NCBI RefSeq assembly: GCF_030817655.1
Contig: NZ_JAUSZM010000003.1
Location: forward strand, 9,672,001-9,736,000
DNA: 64,000 bases
Source: Streptomyces sp. V4I2
GTDB taxonomy: Bacteria; Actinomycetota; Actinomycetes; Streptomycetales; Streptomycetaceae
Direction of reading: 5' to 3'
Positions within the stretch are counted from its first letter, which is position 1; each line of letters begins with the position of its first letter. This document shows, one piece after another, positions 8,511-17,352 of this stretch. The notes beneath the pieces were generated by a model. The model was not told the origin of the DNA, did no database searches, and saw only the letters and a program-made list of their open reading frames with translations. Made by a program: the position numbers and the translations under genes.

Positions 8511-9395
8511 TCAGCTCTTGTCCGCGCCGCTGGTCAGGCCCTCGGTGAGCAGGCGTTCGGCGGCGAAGAACAGGAGTACCACGGGGATCGTCAGCACCAC
8601 GGAGCCCGCCATCAGGACGGTCTTGGGCACTTCGATGCCGCCGGACAGCTGCGCCAGGCCCAGGGAGACGGTCCACTTGTCGGGGTCGGCGGCCAGGAAG
8701 AGCAGCGCGAAGAGAAACTCGTTCCAGGCGATCATGAACACGTACAGGCCGGTCGCCATCAAGGACGGCAGCGCGAGCGGCAGGATCACCTTGCGGACGG
8801 TCTGCAGCCGGCTGCAGCCGTCGAGCGCCGCCGCCTCCTCGACGGAGCGGGGGATGGTGACGAGGTAGTTCTTCAGCATGTACACCGACACCGGTACGGT
8901 CTGCGCGACGTAGACCACGGCCAGCCCGATCAGGCTGGAGGACAGCCCGAGCCTGGCGAAGATGACGAACAGCGGGACGGCGAGCAGGGTCGCCGGGAAC
9001 AGGTACACGGCCAGGAACAGCGCACTGACCTGGCGGTGGCCGAAGAACGTCAGCCGGCTGACGGCGTAGGCGCCCGGCACGGCCGCCAGCAGGGTCAGGG
9101 CGACCGTGCCGAGGGACACCAGCGCGGAGTTGAGCAGGAACCGCAGGAAGCCCTGGCCGCCGTCGTCGGTGGACCGCAGGACGTCGCGGTAGGTGGACAG
9201 GGTGAAGTCCCCGGCCGACACCCACAACGAGCCCGGGTCGAGCAGGAGCGCGTCGATGGGCTTCACGGACAGCAGCAACATGGAGAAGAAGGGCAGCAGG
9301 GTGATTACGGCGAGGAACGCGATGACCAGCCGGCGGAGCACGCCGAAGAGTTGTTCCTCGAAGCGGGCCCTGGTCAGGGCGGCCTTTCTGGTCAC
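8511..9395 (-). CDS. carbohydrate ABC transporter permease (MalG type)
   Basis: 294-residue inner-membrane subunit of a CUT1-family sugar importer with six predicted helices. The cytosolic coupling loop is visible as EEAAALDGCSRLQTVRKVILPLALP, the EAA motif that contacts the ATPase. Its GTG (9393-9395) overlaps the stop of the upstream permease by 4 nt (GTGA) and GGAGGA lies just ahead, so the two permeases are translationally coupled. The operon has no ATPase gene; Streptomyces CUT1 systems commonly share the MsiK ATPase, which is the likely partner here. Confidence 0.93.
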   Translation of the reverse strand: MTRKAALTRARFEEQLFGVLRRLVIAFLAVITLLPFFSMLLLSVKPIDALLLDPGSLWVSAGDFTLSTYRDVLRSTDDGGQGFLRFLLNSALVSLGTVALTLLAAVPGAYAVSRLTFFGHRQVSALFLAVYLFPATLLAVPLFVIFARLGLSSSLIGLAVVYVAQTVPVSVYMLKNYLVTIPRSVEEAAALDGCSRLQTVRKVILPLALPSLMATGLYVFMIAWNEFLFALLFLAADPDKWTVSLGLAQLSGGIEVPKTVLMAGSVVLTIPVVLLFFAAERLLTEGLTSGADKS

Positions 9396-10411
9396 GACTC
9401 CTCCTGGACCCTGGCGCCGAAGAACCTGAAGTAGAGGCCCAGCAGGATGACCAGCGAGACGGCCAGGACGAGTGACTGGGCGGCGGCCGCGCCGACGTCG
9501 TAGCGGGCGGTGAGGAAGTCGTAGACGCGGACGGCGGCCACGTCGGTGCCCGCCCCGCCTCCCGTGAGCAGGTAGACGTCGTCGAACTTGTTGAACGTCA
9601 TGATGAACCGCAGCACGCACAACAGGGCGATGACCGGCATCAGTTGGGGCAGCAGGATGTGACGGAACCGCTGCGAGACGGTCGCCCCGTCGACCAGGGC
9701 GGCCTCCTCCAGTCCGTCCGGCACGGCCTGGAGCCGGGCCAGGAGGAACAGGAAGGCGAACGGGAAGTAGCGCCAGCACTCGAAGGCGATGACGGTCAGC
9801 AGGGCCAGCGGGATGTCGAAGTGCACGCCGACCAGGTGGACTTCGTAGCTGCGCGCGGACAGGAAGGCGATCGGGTCGTCCCAGCCGAACAGGCGCCGCC
9901 CCCAGTCGTTGACCACGCCGTACTGCGGGCTCAGGGCGACCTGCCAGGTGAAGGCCACGGCGACGACGGGGGCGACGTACGGCAGCAGCATCGCCGCGCG
10001 CAGCAGCCCGCGGCCGCGGAAGGGCCTGCGCAGGGCGAGCGCGGCGACCAGACCGAGGGCGACGGAGCCCAGCGTGGCACCGGCGGTGTACAGCAGCGTG
10101 GTGGTCAGGCTGGACCAGAAGCCGGCGGAGTCGAAGACCTGGGCGAAGTTGTCGAGGGACCAGTTGCCGAACAGTCCCATGCCCTGGATGTCGACGAGTC
10201 TGGCGTCCTGGAACGCCAGCAGCACCGTCCACAGGATGGGCAGGACGACCACCACGAAGACCACGAGGAAGGTGGGGGAGACGAAGGCGAGGCCCGCCCG
10301 GTTGGCGCGACGTTCGGCGGTCATCGGGCGGCGGGCCCGGGACGGGGGCGGACCGGTGGGCTGGGGGCCGGCTTCCCGGCGCTGCGGTGCGCCGGCGGGG
10401 GCTGTGGTCAT
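9392..10411 (-). CDS. carbohydrate ABC transporter permease (MalF type)
   Basis: 339-residue partner permease of the sugar importer. A Pro/Arg-rich cytosolic head of about 45 residues precedes six or seven membrane helices. The EAA loop reads EEAALVDGATVSQRFRHILLPQLMP. It is followed by the MalG-type gene with a 4-nt overlap and preceded by the binding-protein gene with a 31-bp gap, the usual CUT1 operon order. AAGGG about 8 nt ahead of the ATG may serve as ribosome site. Substrate is unknown, presumably the same sugar or glycoside handled by the divergent isomerase and hydrolase. Confidence 0.93.
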   Translation of the reverse strand: MTTAPAGAPQRREAGPQPTGPPPSRARRPMTAERRANRAGLAFVSPTFLVVFVVVVLPILWTVLLAFQDARLVDIQGMGLFGNWSLDNFAQVFDSAGFWSSLTTTLLYTAGATLGSVALGLVAALALRRPFRGRGLLRAAMLLPYVAPVVAVAFTWQVALSPQYGVVNDWGRRLFGWDDPIAFLSARSYEVHLVGVHFDIPLALLTVIAFECWRYFPFAFLFLLARLQAVPDGLEEAALVDGATVSQRFRHILLPQLMPVIALLCVLRFIMTFNKFDDVYLLTGGGAGTDVAAVRVYDFLTARYDVGAAAAQSLVLAVSLVILLGLYFRFFGARVQEES

Positions 10412-10442
10412 GAGGAGCCCTTCGTGACGTCCGGGCGGGCGG

Positions 10443-11846
10443 CTACTGCAGGGACTTCTTCAGGGCGGCGACCTCGTCGTCGGCTTCGCGTGCCGCCTCG
10501 GAGGGCGAGGTCTGTCCGCCGGTCATGGCGCTGATGGCCTTGGGCACGGGCAGTTCGCCGTTGGTGGCGCCGACGAGGGCCCCTTCGCCCTGAGTGATGC
10601 CCCAGCGCCGCATCCTGCCGACGCCGGCGGCGAGTTGGTCGAGCAGACTCGCCGGGAAGACCTCGTCGAACGGCTCGCGGGTGTCGACCCCGATGTCGCT
10701 GTGCCGCCAGGCGTCGAGATAACGGTCGGGCTGCGCGGCCGTCCCCTCGCGGACGGGGATCTTGCCCTCGGGCGCCATGCCGAACCAGGGCTCGTAGCCG
10801 GTGCCCATCATGTACTCGACGAACTCGCGGGAGGCGGCCGTCTCGGCCGTCCTGGTGGTCACCCACGAGGTGATCTCGCCGAACTGCGCCGCCTCGGTGG
10901 CGTCGGGGCCCTTCATCGCGGTGACGATGCCGCTGTTGCGGGACAGGAACCGCGGGTCCGCCTTGCACGCGGAGCAGCTGGGCAGGGCGTCCTTCCGCAG
11001 ACCGGCGAGTTCGTCCAGCAGGAACGACGACCAGACGACCATGGAGGAGCGGCCCGCGAAGTAGGTGGCGCGGGTGGAGTCGACGGTCTGGGTGCCCGGG
11101 GCGCCGTGGACGCGGGCGAGTTGGTCGTACGTACGGAACGCGGTTTCGCACTGGGGGGACTCGAGGGCCACCTCGTGGCGGTCGTCGACGAGTTGGCAGT
11201 CGTTGGCCAGGGCCAGGCTCTCGAAGCTCTGCGAGGTGAACACGTCACCCGGGTCGGTGGCCGCCGAGACACCGTCGTGGCCGTCGGTGGTCAGCGCCTC
11301 GGCGGCGGCCACGGCCCTCGCGTAGGTGTCGGGGGCCGCCAGCTGTTTCCGGTCGAACTGGTCCTTGCGGTACACGAGCAGCTGCAGCCAGGCGTCGGAG
11401 GGGACGCCGAGGCTGGTGCTCCCGTCGGAGGTCAGGGCGAGCGCGTTGGCGTTGAAGGTGTCGCGCCCGAGTTCGTCGACGATCCGCTTCGGGATGTCGG
11501 TGTTGAGTAACTCGTTCGAGTACATCTGCCAGATCTGGCTCAACGTGGTGGCCCCGATGACGTCGGGGAGCGTGCCGGAGGCCGCCGCCGACATGATGAG
11601 CTGGGGCAACTGGGCCTCGGCGACACCGACCAGACGCACGGTGATACCGGTCTTCCGCTCGAACGCGTCGACGATCTTCTGGGTCGCCGCGACCCGATCC
11701 GGAAGGCTCTCCTGGGACCAGACGGTGATCTCCCGGTCGGGTCTTCCCGGCCCGGTACCGCTGGAGCAGCCCGTCAGCAGCCCGAACCCCAGAACTGCCG
11801 TGATGCCCACGGCGATCAGCTTCGACCGCCGGCTCTTGGCGCGCAT
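10443..11846 (-). CDS. ABC transporter sugar-binding lipoprotein
   Basis: 467-residue extracellular solute-binding protein of the MalE/UgpB type. The lipobox LLTGC places the lipidated cysteine near residue 27, anchoring the mature protein to the outer face of the membrane. The mature part opens with REITVWSQESLPDR and carries the family pattern of a first lobe ending around LPDVIGA and a SSMVVWSSFLLDELAG segment. An unusual CSAC pair near residue 290 may form a disulfide. First gene of the leftward transporter operon; its ATG follows GAGGAC, and upstream lies a control region shared with the divergent isomerase. Confidence 0.92.
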   Translation of the reverse strand: MRAKSRRSKLIAVGITAVLGFGLLTGCSSGTGPGRPDREITVWSQESLPDRVAATQKIVDAFERKTGITVRLVGVAEAQLPQLIMSAAASGTLPDVIGATTLSQIWQMYSNELLNTDIPKRIVDELGRDTFNANALALTSDGSTSLGVPSDAWLQLLVYRKDQFDRKQLAAPDTYARAVAAAEALTTDGHDGVSAATDPGDVFTSQSFESLALANDCQLVDDRHEVALESPQCETAFRTYDQLARVHGAPGTQTVDSTRATYFAGRSSMVVWSSFLLDELAGLRKDALPSCSACKADPRFLSRNSGIVTAMKGPDATEAAQFGEITSWVTTRTAETAASREFVEYMMGTGYEPWFGMAPEGKIPVREGTAAQPDRYLDAWRHSDIGVDTREPFDEVFPASLLDQLAAGVGRMRRWGITQGEGALVGATNGELPVPKAISAMTGGQTSPSEAAREADDEVAALKKSLQ

Positions 11847-11906
11847 GGCGTGTCCTCAAATCGACTTACGTCTGGTCAGCACGCATCTCAGCACCAGTTT
11901 TGCGTG

Positions 11907-11934
11907 TTGACAAGACATAAGTGCGGGTTATTGT
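11907..11934 (+). promoter_or_regulatory. promoter of the isomerase/hydrolase operon with a candidate ROK operator
   Basis: TTGACA (11907-11912) and TATTGT (11929-11934) are spaced by 16 nt, giving a start near 11941 and a short leader to the GTG at 11973. Between the hexamers is ATAA-N7-TTAT (11917-11931), nested in a larger imperfect inverted repeat (TTGA...GACA...TAA against its mirror, about 11907-11945). ROK repressors of the NagC/XylR type bind AT-rich inverted repeats of this kind, and this is the most AT-rich stretch of the locus, so it is the best operator candidate. Reading left, TTGTCA overlaps the same site and may serve the transporter operon. Confidence 0.5.
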
Positions 11935-11972
11935 CGACTCAACCGACACCCGCACCCCCTTCGGAGCCATCC

Positions 11973-12821
11973 GTGGAATGCGCTGTCCAGCCCGCCGACC
12001 TACGCCCGATTCCGAGGGGCACCCTCAGGACCGCCGTCCAGGAGCAACTCCTTCCGGGGGACACCCTGCAGGCCAAGTGGGACATCGCCCAGGAGTCCGG
12101 CTACGACGCCATCGAACTGCGCGCCAGAGGCGACTTCCACTTCACGGCCCGCCTCGACGAACTGCGGCAGGCCCGCGAGGACGGCGTGGTCATGCCGACG
12201 GTGTGCGTCGACATGCCGCACTTCTTCGGCGCCTTCGACGAGGACCAACGCCGCGACGCCATCGCCCAGTTGAAGGCACAGCTCACCGTGATCGCGGAAC
12301 TCGGCGGCCTCGGCGTGCAGACCCCGGCCGCCTTCGGCATGTTCTCGCGCCGTCTGCCGCCCTTCGAACCCCCGCGCACCGAGCAGGAGGACCGCGAGAT
12401 CCTGCTGACCGGCCTGACCGAACTCGGCGAGCACGCGCGGGCGGAGGGCGTCACCCTCTTCCTGGAGCCCCTCAACCGGTACGAGGACCACATGGTCAAC
12501 CGGCTCGACCAGGCCGCCGACCTGATCCGCGCGACCGGCATGGACTGCATCAGGATCGGCATCGACAGCTACCACATGAACATCGAGGAGAGCGACCCCG
12601 TCGCCGCGATCCTCGCCCACGCCGACCTGATCGGCCACGCCCAGGTCTCCGACTCCAACCGGCTCCAGCCCGGCGCCGGCCACCTCGACTGGCCCGCCTG
12701 GCTCAGCGCCCTGCACACCATCGGCTACGACGGCCACCTCGTCGCCGAATGCCGCCTCACCGGTGACCCGATCGAGGCCGTCCGCTCCATCCCCGCCTTC
12801 CTGCAGAGGTCCGGCGCGTGA
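11973..12821 (+). CDS. sugar phosphate isomerase/epimerase (xylose isomerase-like TIM barrel)
   Basis: 282-residue TIM-barrel protein of the AP-endonuclease-2/xylose-isomerase-like family, cytosolic sugar or inositol isomerases and epimerases that use a divalent metal. The metal-site signatures are present: FLEPLNRYEDHMVN (Glu ligand), GIDSYHMNIEE (Asp and His ligands), HAQVSDSNRLQPGAGHLDW, and the closing GHLVAECRL. GTG 11973 is chosen because CGGAG lies 6 nt upstream and the promoter is just before it; the longer open frame upstream crosses the divergent control region. Its stop overlaps the start of the next gene by 4 nt (GTGA). It is probably a step in breakdown of the imported sugar; the exact reaction cannot be read. 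Confidence 0.9.
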   Translation: MECAVQPADLRPIPRGTLRTAVQEQLLPGDTLQAKWDIAQESGYDAIELRARGDFHFTARLDELRQAREDGVVMPTVCVDMPHFFGAFDEDQRRDAIAQLKAQLTVIAELGGLGVQTPAAFGMFSRRLPPFEPPRTEQEDREILLTGLTELGEHARAEGVTLFLEPLNRYEDHMVNRLDQAADLIRATGMDCIRIGIDSYHMNIEESDPVAAILAHADLIGHAQVSDSNRLQPGAGHLDWPAWLSALHTIGYDGHLVAECRLTGDPIEAVRSIPAFLQRSGA

Positions 12822-14152
12822 GGGGCCTCCTGGACCGGCCCGCGCCCACCGCGTCCGCAGCCCTGACACTGCGGCGCGGTGCGGCGCGGGTCCTTCTCGA
12901 CAACTGGACCGGCACCTCCACCGTCCCCTCCCGCACCCTCTACCCCCACCAGTGGAGCTGGGACTCCGCCTTCATCGCCATCGGCCTGCGCCACCTGTCC
13001 GCCCGCCGTGCCCAGCGGGAGCTGGAATCGCTGCTCGCCGGGCAGTGGGCCGACGGACGCCTGCCGCACATCGTCTTCAACCCGGCCCTGCCGCCCGACG
13101 CGTACTTCCCCAGCCCGGACTTCTGGCAGTCCTCACGCGCCGGCCGGACCGCGGGCGCCCCGTCGACGCCGGAGACGTCGGGCATCGTCCAACCGCCCGT
13201 GCACGCCCTCGCGGCCTGGCTGGTCCACCGCGCGGATCCCGCGGAATCGCGCCGCCGGGGCTTCCTGGCCCGCGCCTACCCACGGCTCGTCGCCTGGCAC
13301 GACTACCTGCTCACCCGCCGCGACCTCGGCGGCGGGGGACTGGCGGCCGTCGTCCACCCGTGGGAGCCCGGAATGGACAACAGCCCCTGCTGGGACGGAC
13401 CTCTGCAGCGCGTCGACCCCGCGGCACCCGACGCCTACCACCGCGCCGACCTGAACCACGGCAACCCCGCCGACCGGCCCACCGACCTGGACTACGGCCG
13501 TTACGTCCGGCTGGCGGCCGACTACCGCGACGCCGAGTACGACGACCACGCGGCACGGCACCGCTTCGCGGTGGAGGACCCCTGCTTCAACGCCCTGCTG
13601 ATCGTCAGCGAGTCGGCGCTCGCCAACATGGCCGGCGAGCTGGGCAGGTCGGGTGCACCGCACACGGCACGGGCCGCCGAGCTCACCCGACGGCTCGTCA
13701 GCCGCCTGTGGGACGACACGTCCGGCCTCTTCCGCGTCCGCGATCTCGCCACCGACGCCCTCGTCGACGAACGCAGCGTCACCGGCCTCGTCCCGCTCGC
13801 CGTCCCGCACCTCTCGCGGGACGTCGTCAAGCGCCTGCACGAGACGCTCGACGGCCCCCACTTCAGGGCACCGGCCACGCACCTGATCCCCAGCTACGAC
13901 GTCACCGGCCACGCCTTCGACCCCCACCGCTACTGGCGCGGCCCGGCCTGGTTCAACACGGCCTGGCTGATCCACCGGGGCCTGCGCACCCACGGCCTGA
14001 CCGCGCAGGCCGAGCGCCTGCGGCAGGGTTTCCTCGCGGAGGCGGGCCGCTCCGACTTCGCCGAGTACGTCGACCCCGTCACCGGCGGGGGCCGCGGTGC
14101 CCGCCGCTTCTCCTGGACCGCGGCCCTCACCCTCGATCTGCTGTGCATCTAA
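12818..14152 (+). CDS. GH63-like (alpha/alpha)6 glycoside hydrolase
   Basis: 444 residues resembling the GH63-type family that includes mannosylglycerate/glucosylglycerate hydrolase (MGH1-like). No signal peptide, so a cytosolic enzyme acting on an imported glycoside. Landmarks: YPHQWSWDSAFIAIGLRHL near the N-terminus, HPWEPGMDNSPCWD in the middle, and RYWRGPAWFNTAWLIHRGL near the C-terminus; WDSAF and GMDNSP are the usual active-site segments of this fold. The GTG overlaps the isomerase stop by 4 nt, so the two are coupled. Together with the divergent CUT1 importer and ROK repressor this makes a compact uptake-and-cleave locus for an unidentified glycoside. Confidence 0.85.
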   Translation: MRGLLDRPAPTASAALTLRRGAARVLLDNWTGTSTVPSRTLYPHQWSWDSAFIAIGLRHLSARRAQRELESLLAGQWADGRLPHIVFNPALPPDAYFPSPDFWQSSRAGRTAGAPSTPETSGIVQPPVHALAAWLVHRADPAESRRRGFLARAYPRLVAWHDYLLTRRDLGGGGLAAVVHPWEPGMDNSPCWDGPLQRVDPAAPDAYHRADLNHGNPADRPTDLDYGRYVRLAADYRDAEYDDHAARHRFAVEDPCFNALLIVSESALANMAGELGRSGAPHTARAAELTRRLVSRLWDDTSGLFRVRDLATDALVDERSVTGLVPLAVPHLSRDVVKRLHETLDGPHFRAPATHLIPSYDVTGHAFDPHRYWRGPAWFNTAWLIHRGLRTHGLTAQAERLRQGFLAEAGRSDFAEYVDPVTGGGRGARRFSWTAALTLDLLCI

Positions 14153-14467
14153 GTTGTGCACTGCATTTGAGACAACCTGACCGGAGAAAAGGTGCAGACC
14201 TATTCCGGGCGGCCCGCTTCTCCCAGGCCGCCCGGCGTCGAGGGCATATGCCGAAGGTGTGAATGAGTCAGCCCCGGAAATCGAATAGCCCTGCCGGTTG
14301 ATTGTTCAACGGGCGCGCTGCGACAATCCCCTCCCGGCAGCGTCGTCACCCACCGACGTAAGAGCCGGTCGCCGAACAGGGCCCGCAGTCCAGCGGAAAT
14401 TCGAATCACGCGAATTTCGGATTCACGAACCCCCCACAAAGTCCGCGCAGAGCATGAAGGTGCCATT
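14153..14467. promoter_or_regulatory. 315-bp gene-free spacer with inverted repeats ahead of the DUF485/symporter pair
   Basis: Besides the terminator the spacer holds two inverted repeats that may be operators: GTTGA-TTGT-TCAAC (14297-14310) and GAAATTCG-N7-CGAATTTC (14396-14418), the latter a perfect 8-bp-arm repeat about 50 bp before the TTG start of the DUF485 gene. No convincing -35/-10 pair was found. No gene is seen in the rest. Confidence 0.4.
14205..14235 (+). terminator. hairpin terminator after the glycosidase gene
   Basis: A perfect 10-bp stem (CCGGGCGGCC at 14205-14214 with its mirror at 14226-14235) and an 11-nt loop begin 53 nt after the glycosidase stop. There is no T tract, as is common for Streptomyces terminators. 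Confidence 0.6.
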
Positions 14468-14860
14468 TTGTCGACTCCCGAACGTGCCGGGCAACGATCG
14501 GTGTCCCACGATCCCGCGTACCAGTCCCTCCGCCGCGCCCACCGCAGATTCGGAAGCCGCTCGACGGCCGTCGCCGTCGGTGGATTTCTTCTCTACGTAC
14601 TGCTGTCCAGCTTCGCGCCCGGGCTGATGAACAGCTCCCTGAGCGGTCACCTCACCCTCGGACTGGCCCTGGGTCTCGGACAGTTCGTGATGATGGCGGT
14701 CATCGTGTGGCGCTACCTCGTCCACATGCGTACCCGCGTCACACCGGTGACCCGCGGCCTGCGCGGACTCGCGCGCCACCACGACGAGGTCGCGGCACGA
14801 GGACGAGCGGCGGCCGAACCGCCGGTGGCCCCCGGGGCGGGGGAGTTCCGCCCGTGGTGA
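14468..14860 (+). CDS. DUF485 membrane protein, symporter partner
   Basis: 130 residues of the DUF485 family, small inner-membrane proteins encoded just ahead of acetate/pyruvate-type sodium:solute symporters (the YjcH-ActP arrangement). Two hydrophobic helices (about 36-54 and 63-83) flank a short loop with the conserved LMNSSLSGHLTLG. The start is a TTG: GAAGG (14456-14460) stands 7 nt ahead and no ATG or GTG is better placed. The stop overlaps the symporter start by 4 nt (GTGA). Its exact role beside the symporter is not known. Confidence 0.9.
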   Translation: MSTPERAGQRSVSHDPAYQSLRRAHRRFGSRSTAVAVGGFLLYVLLSSFAPGLMNSSLSGHLTLGLALGLGQFVMMAVIVWRYLVHMRTRVTPVTRGLRGLARHHDEVAARGRAAAEPPVAPGAGEFRPW

Positions 14861-16446
14861 CGACCGGCGCCGCGGTCGTGGACCGCTTCGGCCTGCAACT
14901 GACGCTCGTGCTCTTCCTGTCCGTGGTCGTGGTCACCCTGTTCACCGCGTTGCTGACCGCACCGCAACGCGACGAGATCAGCGAGTTCTACCTCGGCAAC
15001 CGCACCATGACCCCGCTGCGCAACGGGCTGGCGATGTGCGGGGACTACCTGTCGGCCGCGACCCTGCTGGGCAGCACCGGCCTGGTCGCCCTGACCGGAT
15101 ACGACGGACTGCTGTACCTGTGCGGCACCGCGGTCGCCTGGATGATGGTCCTGCTGCTGGTCGCCGAACCCCTGCGCAACGCGGGCAAGTACACGCTGGG
15201 CGACACCCTGGCGCTGCGCCTGAAGCACATGCAGCGGCCGGTACGACTCGCCCTGGCCCTGTGCACGCTCGCCATCACCACCCTCTACCTGGTGGCCCAA
15301 CTCGTCGGCAGCGTCGCCCTGCTGACCCAGTTCACCGGCGAACCCAGCGCCACCACCCGCACCCTGTGCGTCGTCGTCATCGGCACCATCGTCATCGTGT
15401 ACGCGGCCATCGGCGGCATGCCCGGCGCCACGTTCATCCAGGTCGTCAAAGCCGTGATGCTGATCTCGGGCGTCACCGTGACCGCGGTGATGGTGCTGAA
15501 CCGCTTCGACTGGAACTTCGACGCCCTGCTCGCCGCCGCGGCGGACAACAGCGGCTCGGGTACGCGCTTCCTGGAACCCGGGCTCCGCTACGGCGCCAGC
15601 ACCACCAGCAAACTCGACTTCTTCAGCCTGCAGTTGGCCATCGTCCTCGGCCTGGCCGCGCTCCCGCACGTGATGATGCGGCTGCTCGCCCCGAAGTCGA
15701 GCAGCGTCCTGCGCTCCTCCGTGGTGTGGGCTATGGGCCTGGTCAGCCTCGTCTGCCTGGCAGCGGGCATTCTCGGCCTGGGCGCCACCGCCATCGTCGG
15801 CCGGGACACCATCGCGCAGACCGACCGCAAGGGCGATGCGGCCGTCCTGCTGCTGGCGCACGACCTGGGCGGCGCCGTCCTCACCGCCCTCCTGTCCTGC
15901 CTGGCCTTCGTCACCCTCCTGGCGGTCGCCGCGGGCCTCACTCTGGCCGCGGCCTCCTCCCTCGCCCACGACCTCTACGGCGAGGTGATCCGCAAGGGCA
16001 GGGCGAAGGAGACGGAGGAACTCGCCGTGGCCCGGCTCGCGGCGGTCGTCATCGGCGTCCTCGGCATGCTGCTCGCCCTCATCTCCTGGGGCGCCAACAC
16101 CGCCACCCTGGCCTTCCTCGCCTTCGCCATCGCCGCCTCCGCCATCCTGCCGACACTCATCTACACCCTCTTCTGGCGGCGCTTCACCGCACAGGGCGCC
16201 CTGCTCAGCCTCTGCGGCGGCCTCCTGTGCTCCGTCCTGCTTGTCGTCTTCTCACCCGTCGTCTCCTCCACCCCCAGCTCGCTCTACCCCTCCGCCGACT
16301 TCGCCTGGTTCCCGCTGCAGAACCCCGGTCTCGTCTCCATCCCGGCCGGCTTCCTGCTGGGCTGGCTCGGATCGGTACTGAGCCGGCCCGAAACCCCGGA
16401 AACCTACGAGGACTTCGAGGTCCGCACCCTCGTCGGAGTCGACTAG
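14857..16446 (+). CDS. sodium:solute symporter, ActP/MctC type
   Basis: 529-residue transporter of the SSS family with about thirteen helices, in the branch that imports acetate, pyruvate or propionate. Visible: SEFYLGNRTMTPLRNGLAMCGDYLSAAT in TM1-TM2 and a middle segment YAAIGGMPGATFIQVVKAVMLI typical of the branch. The long Ser/Thr-rich periplasmic segment near 220-260 is also usual. GTG 14857 overlaps the DUF485 stop (GTGA); GTG 14854 is an alternative. The pair should be one transcript. Which monocarboxylate is carried is inference from family membership. Confidence 0.93.
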   Translation: MTTGAAVVDRFGLQLTLVLFLSVVVVTLFTALLTAPQRDEISEFYLGNRTMTPLRNGLAMCGDYLSAATLLGSTGLVALTGYDGLLYLCGTAVAWMMVLLLVAEPLRNAGKYTLGDTLALRLKHMQRPVRLALALCTLAITTLYLVAQLVGSVALLTQFTGEPSATTRTLCVVVIGTIVIVYAAIGGMPGATFIQVVKAVMLISGVTVTAVMVLNRFDWNFDALLAAAADNSGSGTRFLEPGLRYGASTTSKLDFFSLQLAIVLGLAALPHVMMRLLAPKSSSVLRSSVVWAMGLVSLVCLAAGILGLGATAIVGRDTIAQTDRKGDAAVLLLAHDLGGAVLTALLSCLAFVTLLAVAAGLTLAAASSLAHDLYGEVIRKGRAKETEELAVARLAAVVIGVLGMLLALISWGANTATLAFLAFAIAASAILPTLIYTLFWRRFTAQGALLSLCGGLLCSVLLVVFSPVVSSTPSSLYPSADFAWFPLQNPGLVSIPAGFLLGWLGSVLSRPETPETYEDFEVRTLVGVD

Positions 16447-16463
16447 AGGTGTTCGAGGTGTTT

Positions 16464-16507
16464 GGACCGACAAGTCGTAGCAGCGTGGGTCAACAGACGG
16501 TCGGTCC
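16464..16507. promoter_or_regulatory. 8-bp inverted repeat between symporter and YceI genes
   Basis: GGACCGAC (16464-16471) and GTCGGTCC (16500-16507) are perfect mirrors separated by 28 nt. It may be a weak terminator for the symporter, 18 nt after its stop, or a paired operator for the YceI gene. The rest of the 218-bp spacer shows nothing clear. Confidence 0.3.
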
Positions 16508-16664
16508 ATTCCTCAGTCCCTTTGAGGTTGAATGGTGAATGTGTGGAGTTTTCGTTCCTCGTCCATGCGCAGGAGGTGCGCAGGTTGTGCGGTGCGGCTC
16601 CGGAAAGCTCAGTCACTCGATGCGGGCTTGCGGCAACAACTTCAGTGCAGTACTTAGGTGAATC

Positions 16665-17324
16665 ATGAATTTGTTCAGCCGGGGCACCCCGTTCCGCCGC
16701 ACGGAACCGGCCACCGCTCCCAAGCCCCCCACAGCGTCACCGGCTGCCGCCACCACAACCCTTCTGGATCCCGCACTGGCAACGCTGACCGGGGAATGGG
16801 TCATCGACCCCGCCCACAGCAGGATCGGTTTCTCCGTGCGCCACGCCATGGTCACCACGGTGCGCGGAGCCTTCTCGGAATACCAGAGTCGCCTGTACTT
16901 CGACGGCCGCGACCCGGCCCGCTCACAGGCGGAAATCATCATCAACACCGCCAGCGTCGACACCGGCGTGGAACAACGGGACGCCCACCTGGTGGGCCGT
17001 GACTTCCTTGACGCCAGGGCCTACCCGCGCATGCATTTCGCCAGCACCTCGGTCGAACTCGCGGACACCGACGTCTACCGCATGACCGGCGACCTCACCA
17101 TCAAGAACTCCACCCGCCCCGTCGTCCTGGAACTCACCTACATCGGCCACGTCACCGACCCCTTCGGATACGACCGTGTCGGCTTCGACGGCACCACCAC
17201 CATCGACCGCTCCGAATGGGGCCTGACGTACAGCACCAGACTGGCCGAAGGCGGCGCCATGGTGAGTGAAAAGGTGCGTCTCCAATTCGACATCGCCGCA
17301 ATTCGCAGGCCGCCCGTCGACTGA
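16665..17324 (+). CDS. YceI-family lipid-binding protein
   Basis: 219 residues of the YceI family, lipocalin-like beta-barrels that bind isoprenoid or other lipid chains. The domain begins at about residue 40 with GEWVIDPAHSRIGFSVRHAMVTTVRGAF and continues with SVDTGVEQRDAHLVGRDFLD, TGDLTIKNSTRPVVLEL and DRSEWGLTYS, all family hallmarks. Unlike the E. coli protein there is no signal peptide; the first 38 residues are Pro/Ala/Thr-rich, so it is probably cytosolic. No strong ribosome site is seen. It converges on the esterase gene, 28 bp away. Confidence 0.9.
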   Translation: MNLFSRGTPFRRTEPATAPKPPTASPAAATTTLLDPALATLTGEWVIDPAHSRIGFSVRHAMVTTVRGAFSEYQSRLYFDGRDPARSQAEIIINTASVDTGVEQRDAHLVGRDFLDARAYPRMHFASTSVELADTDVYRMTGDLTIKNSTRPVVLELTYIGHVTDPFGYDRVGFDGTTTIDRSEWGLTYSTRLAEGGAMVSEKVRLQFDIAAIRRPPVD

Positions 17325-17352
17325 CGGAATTCGGACGTCGCTGTCCGTCCGG

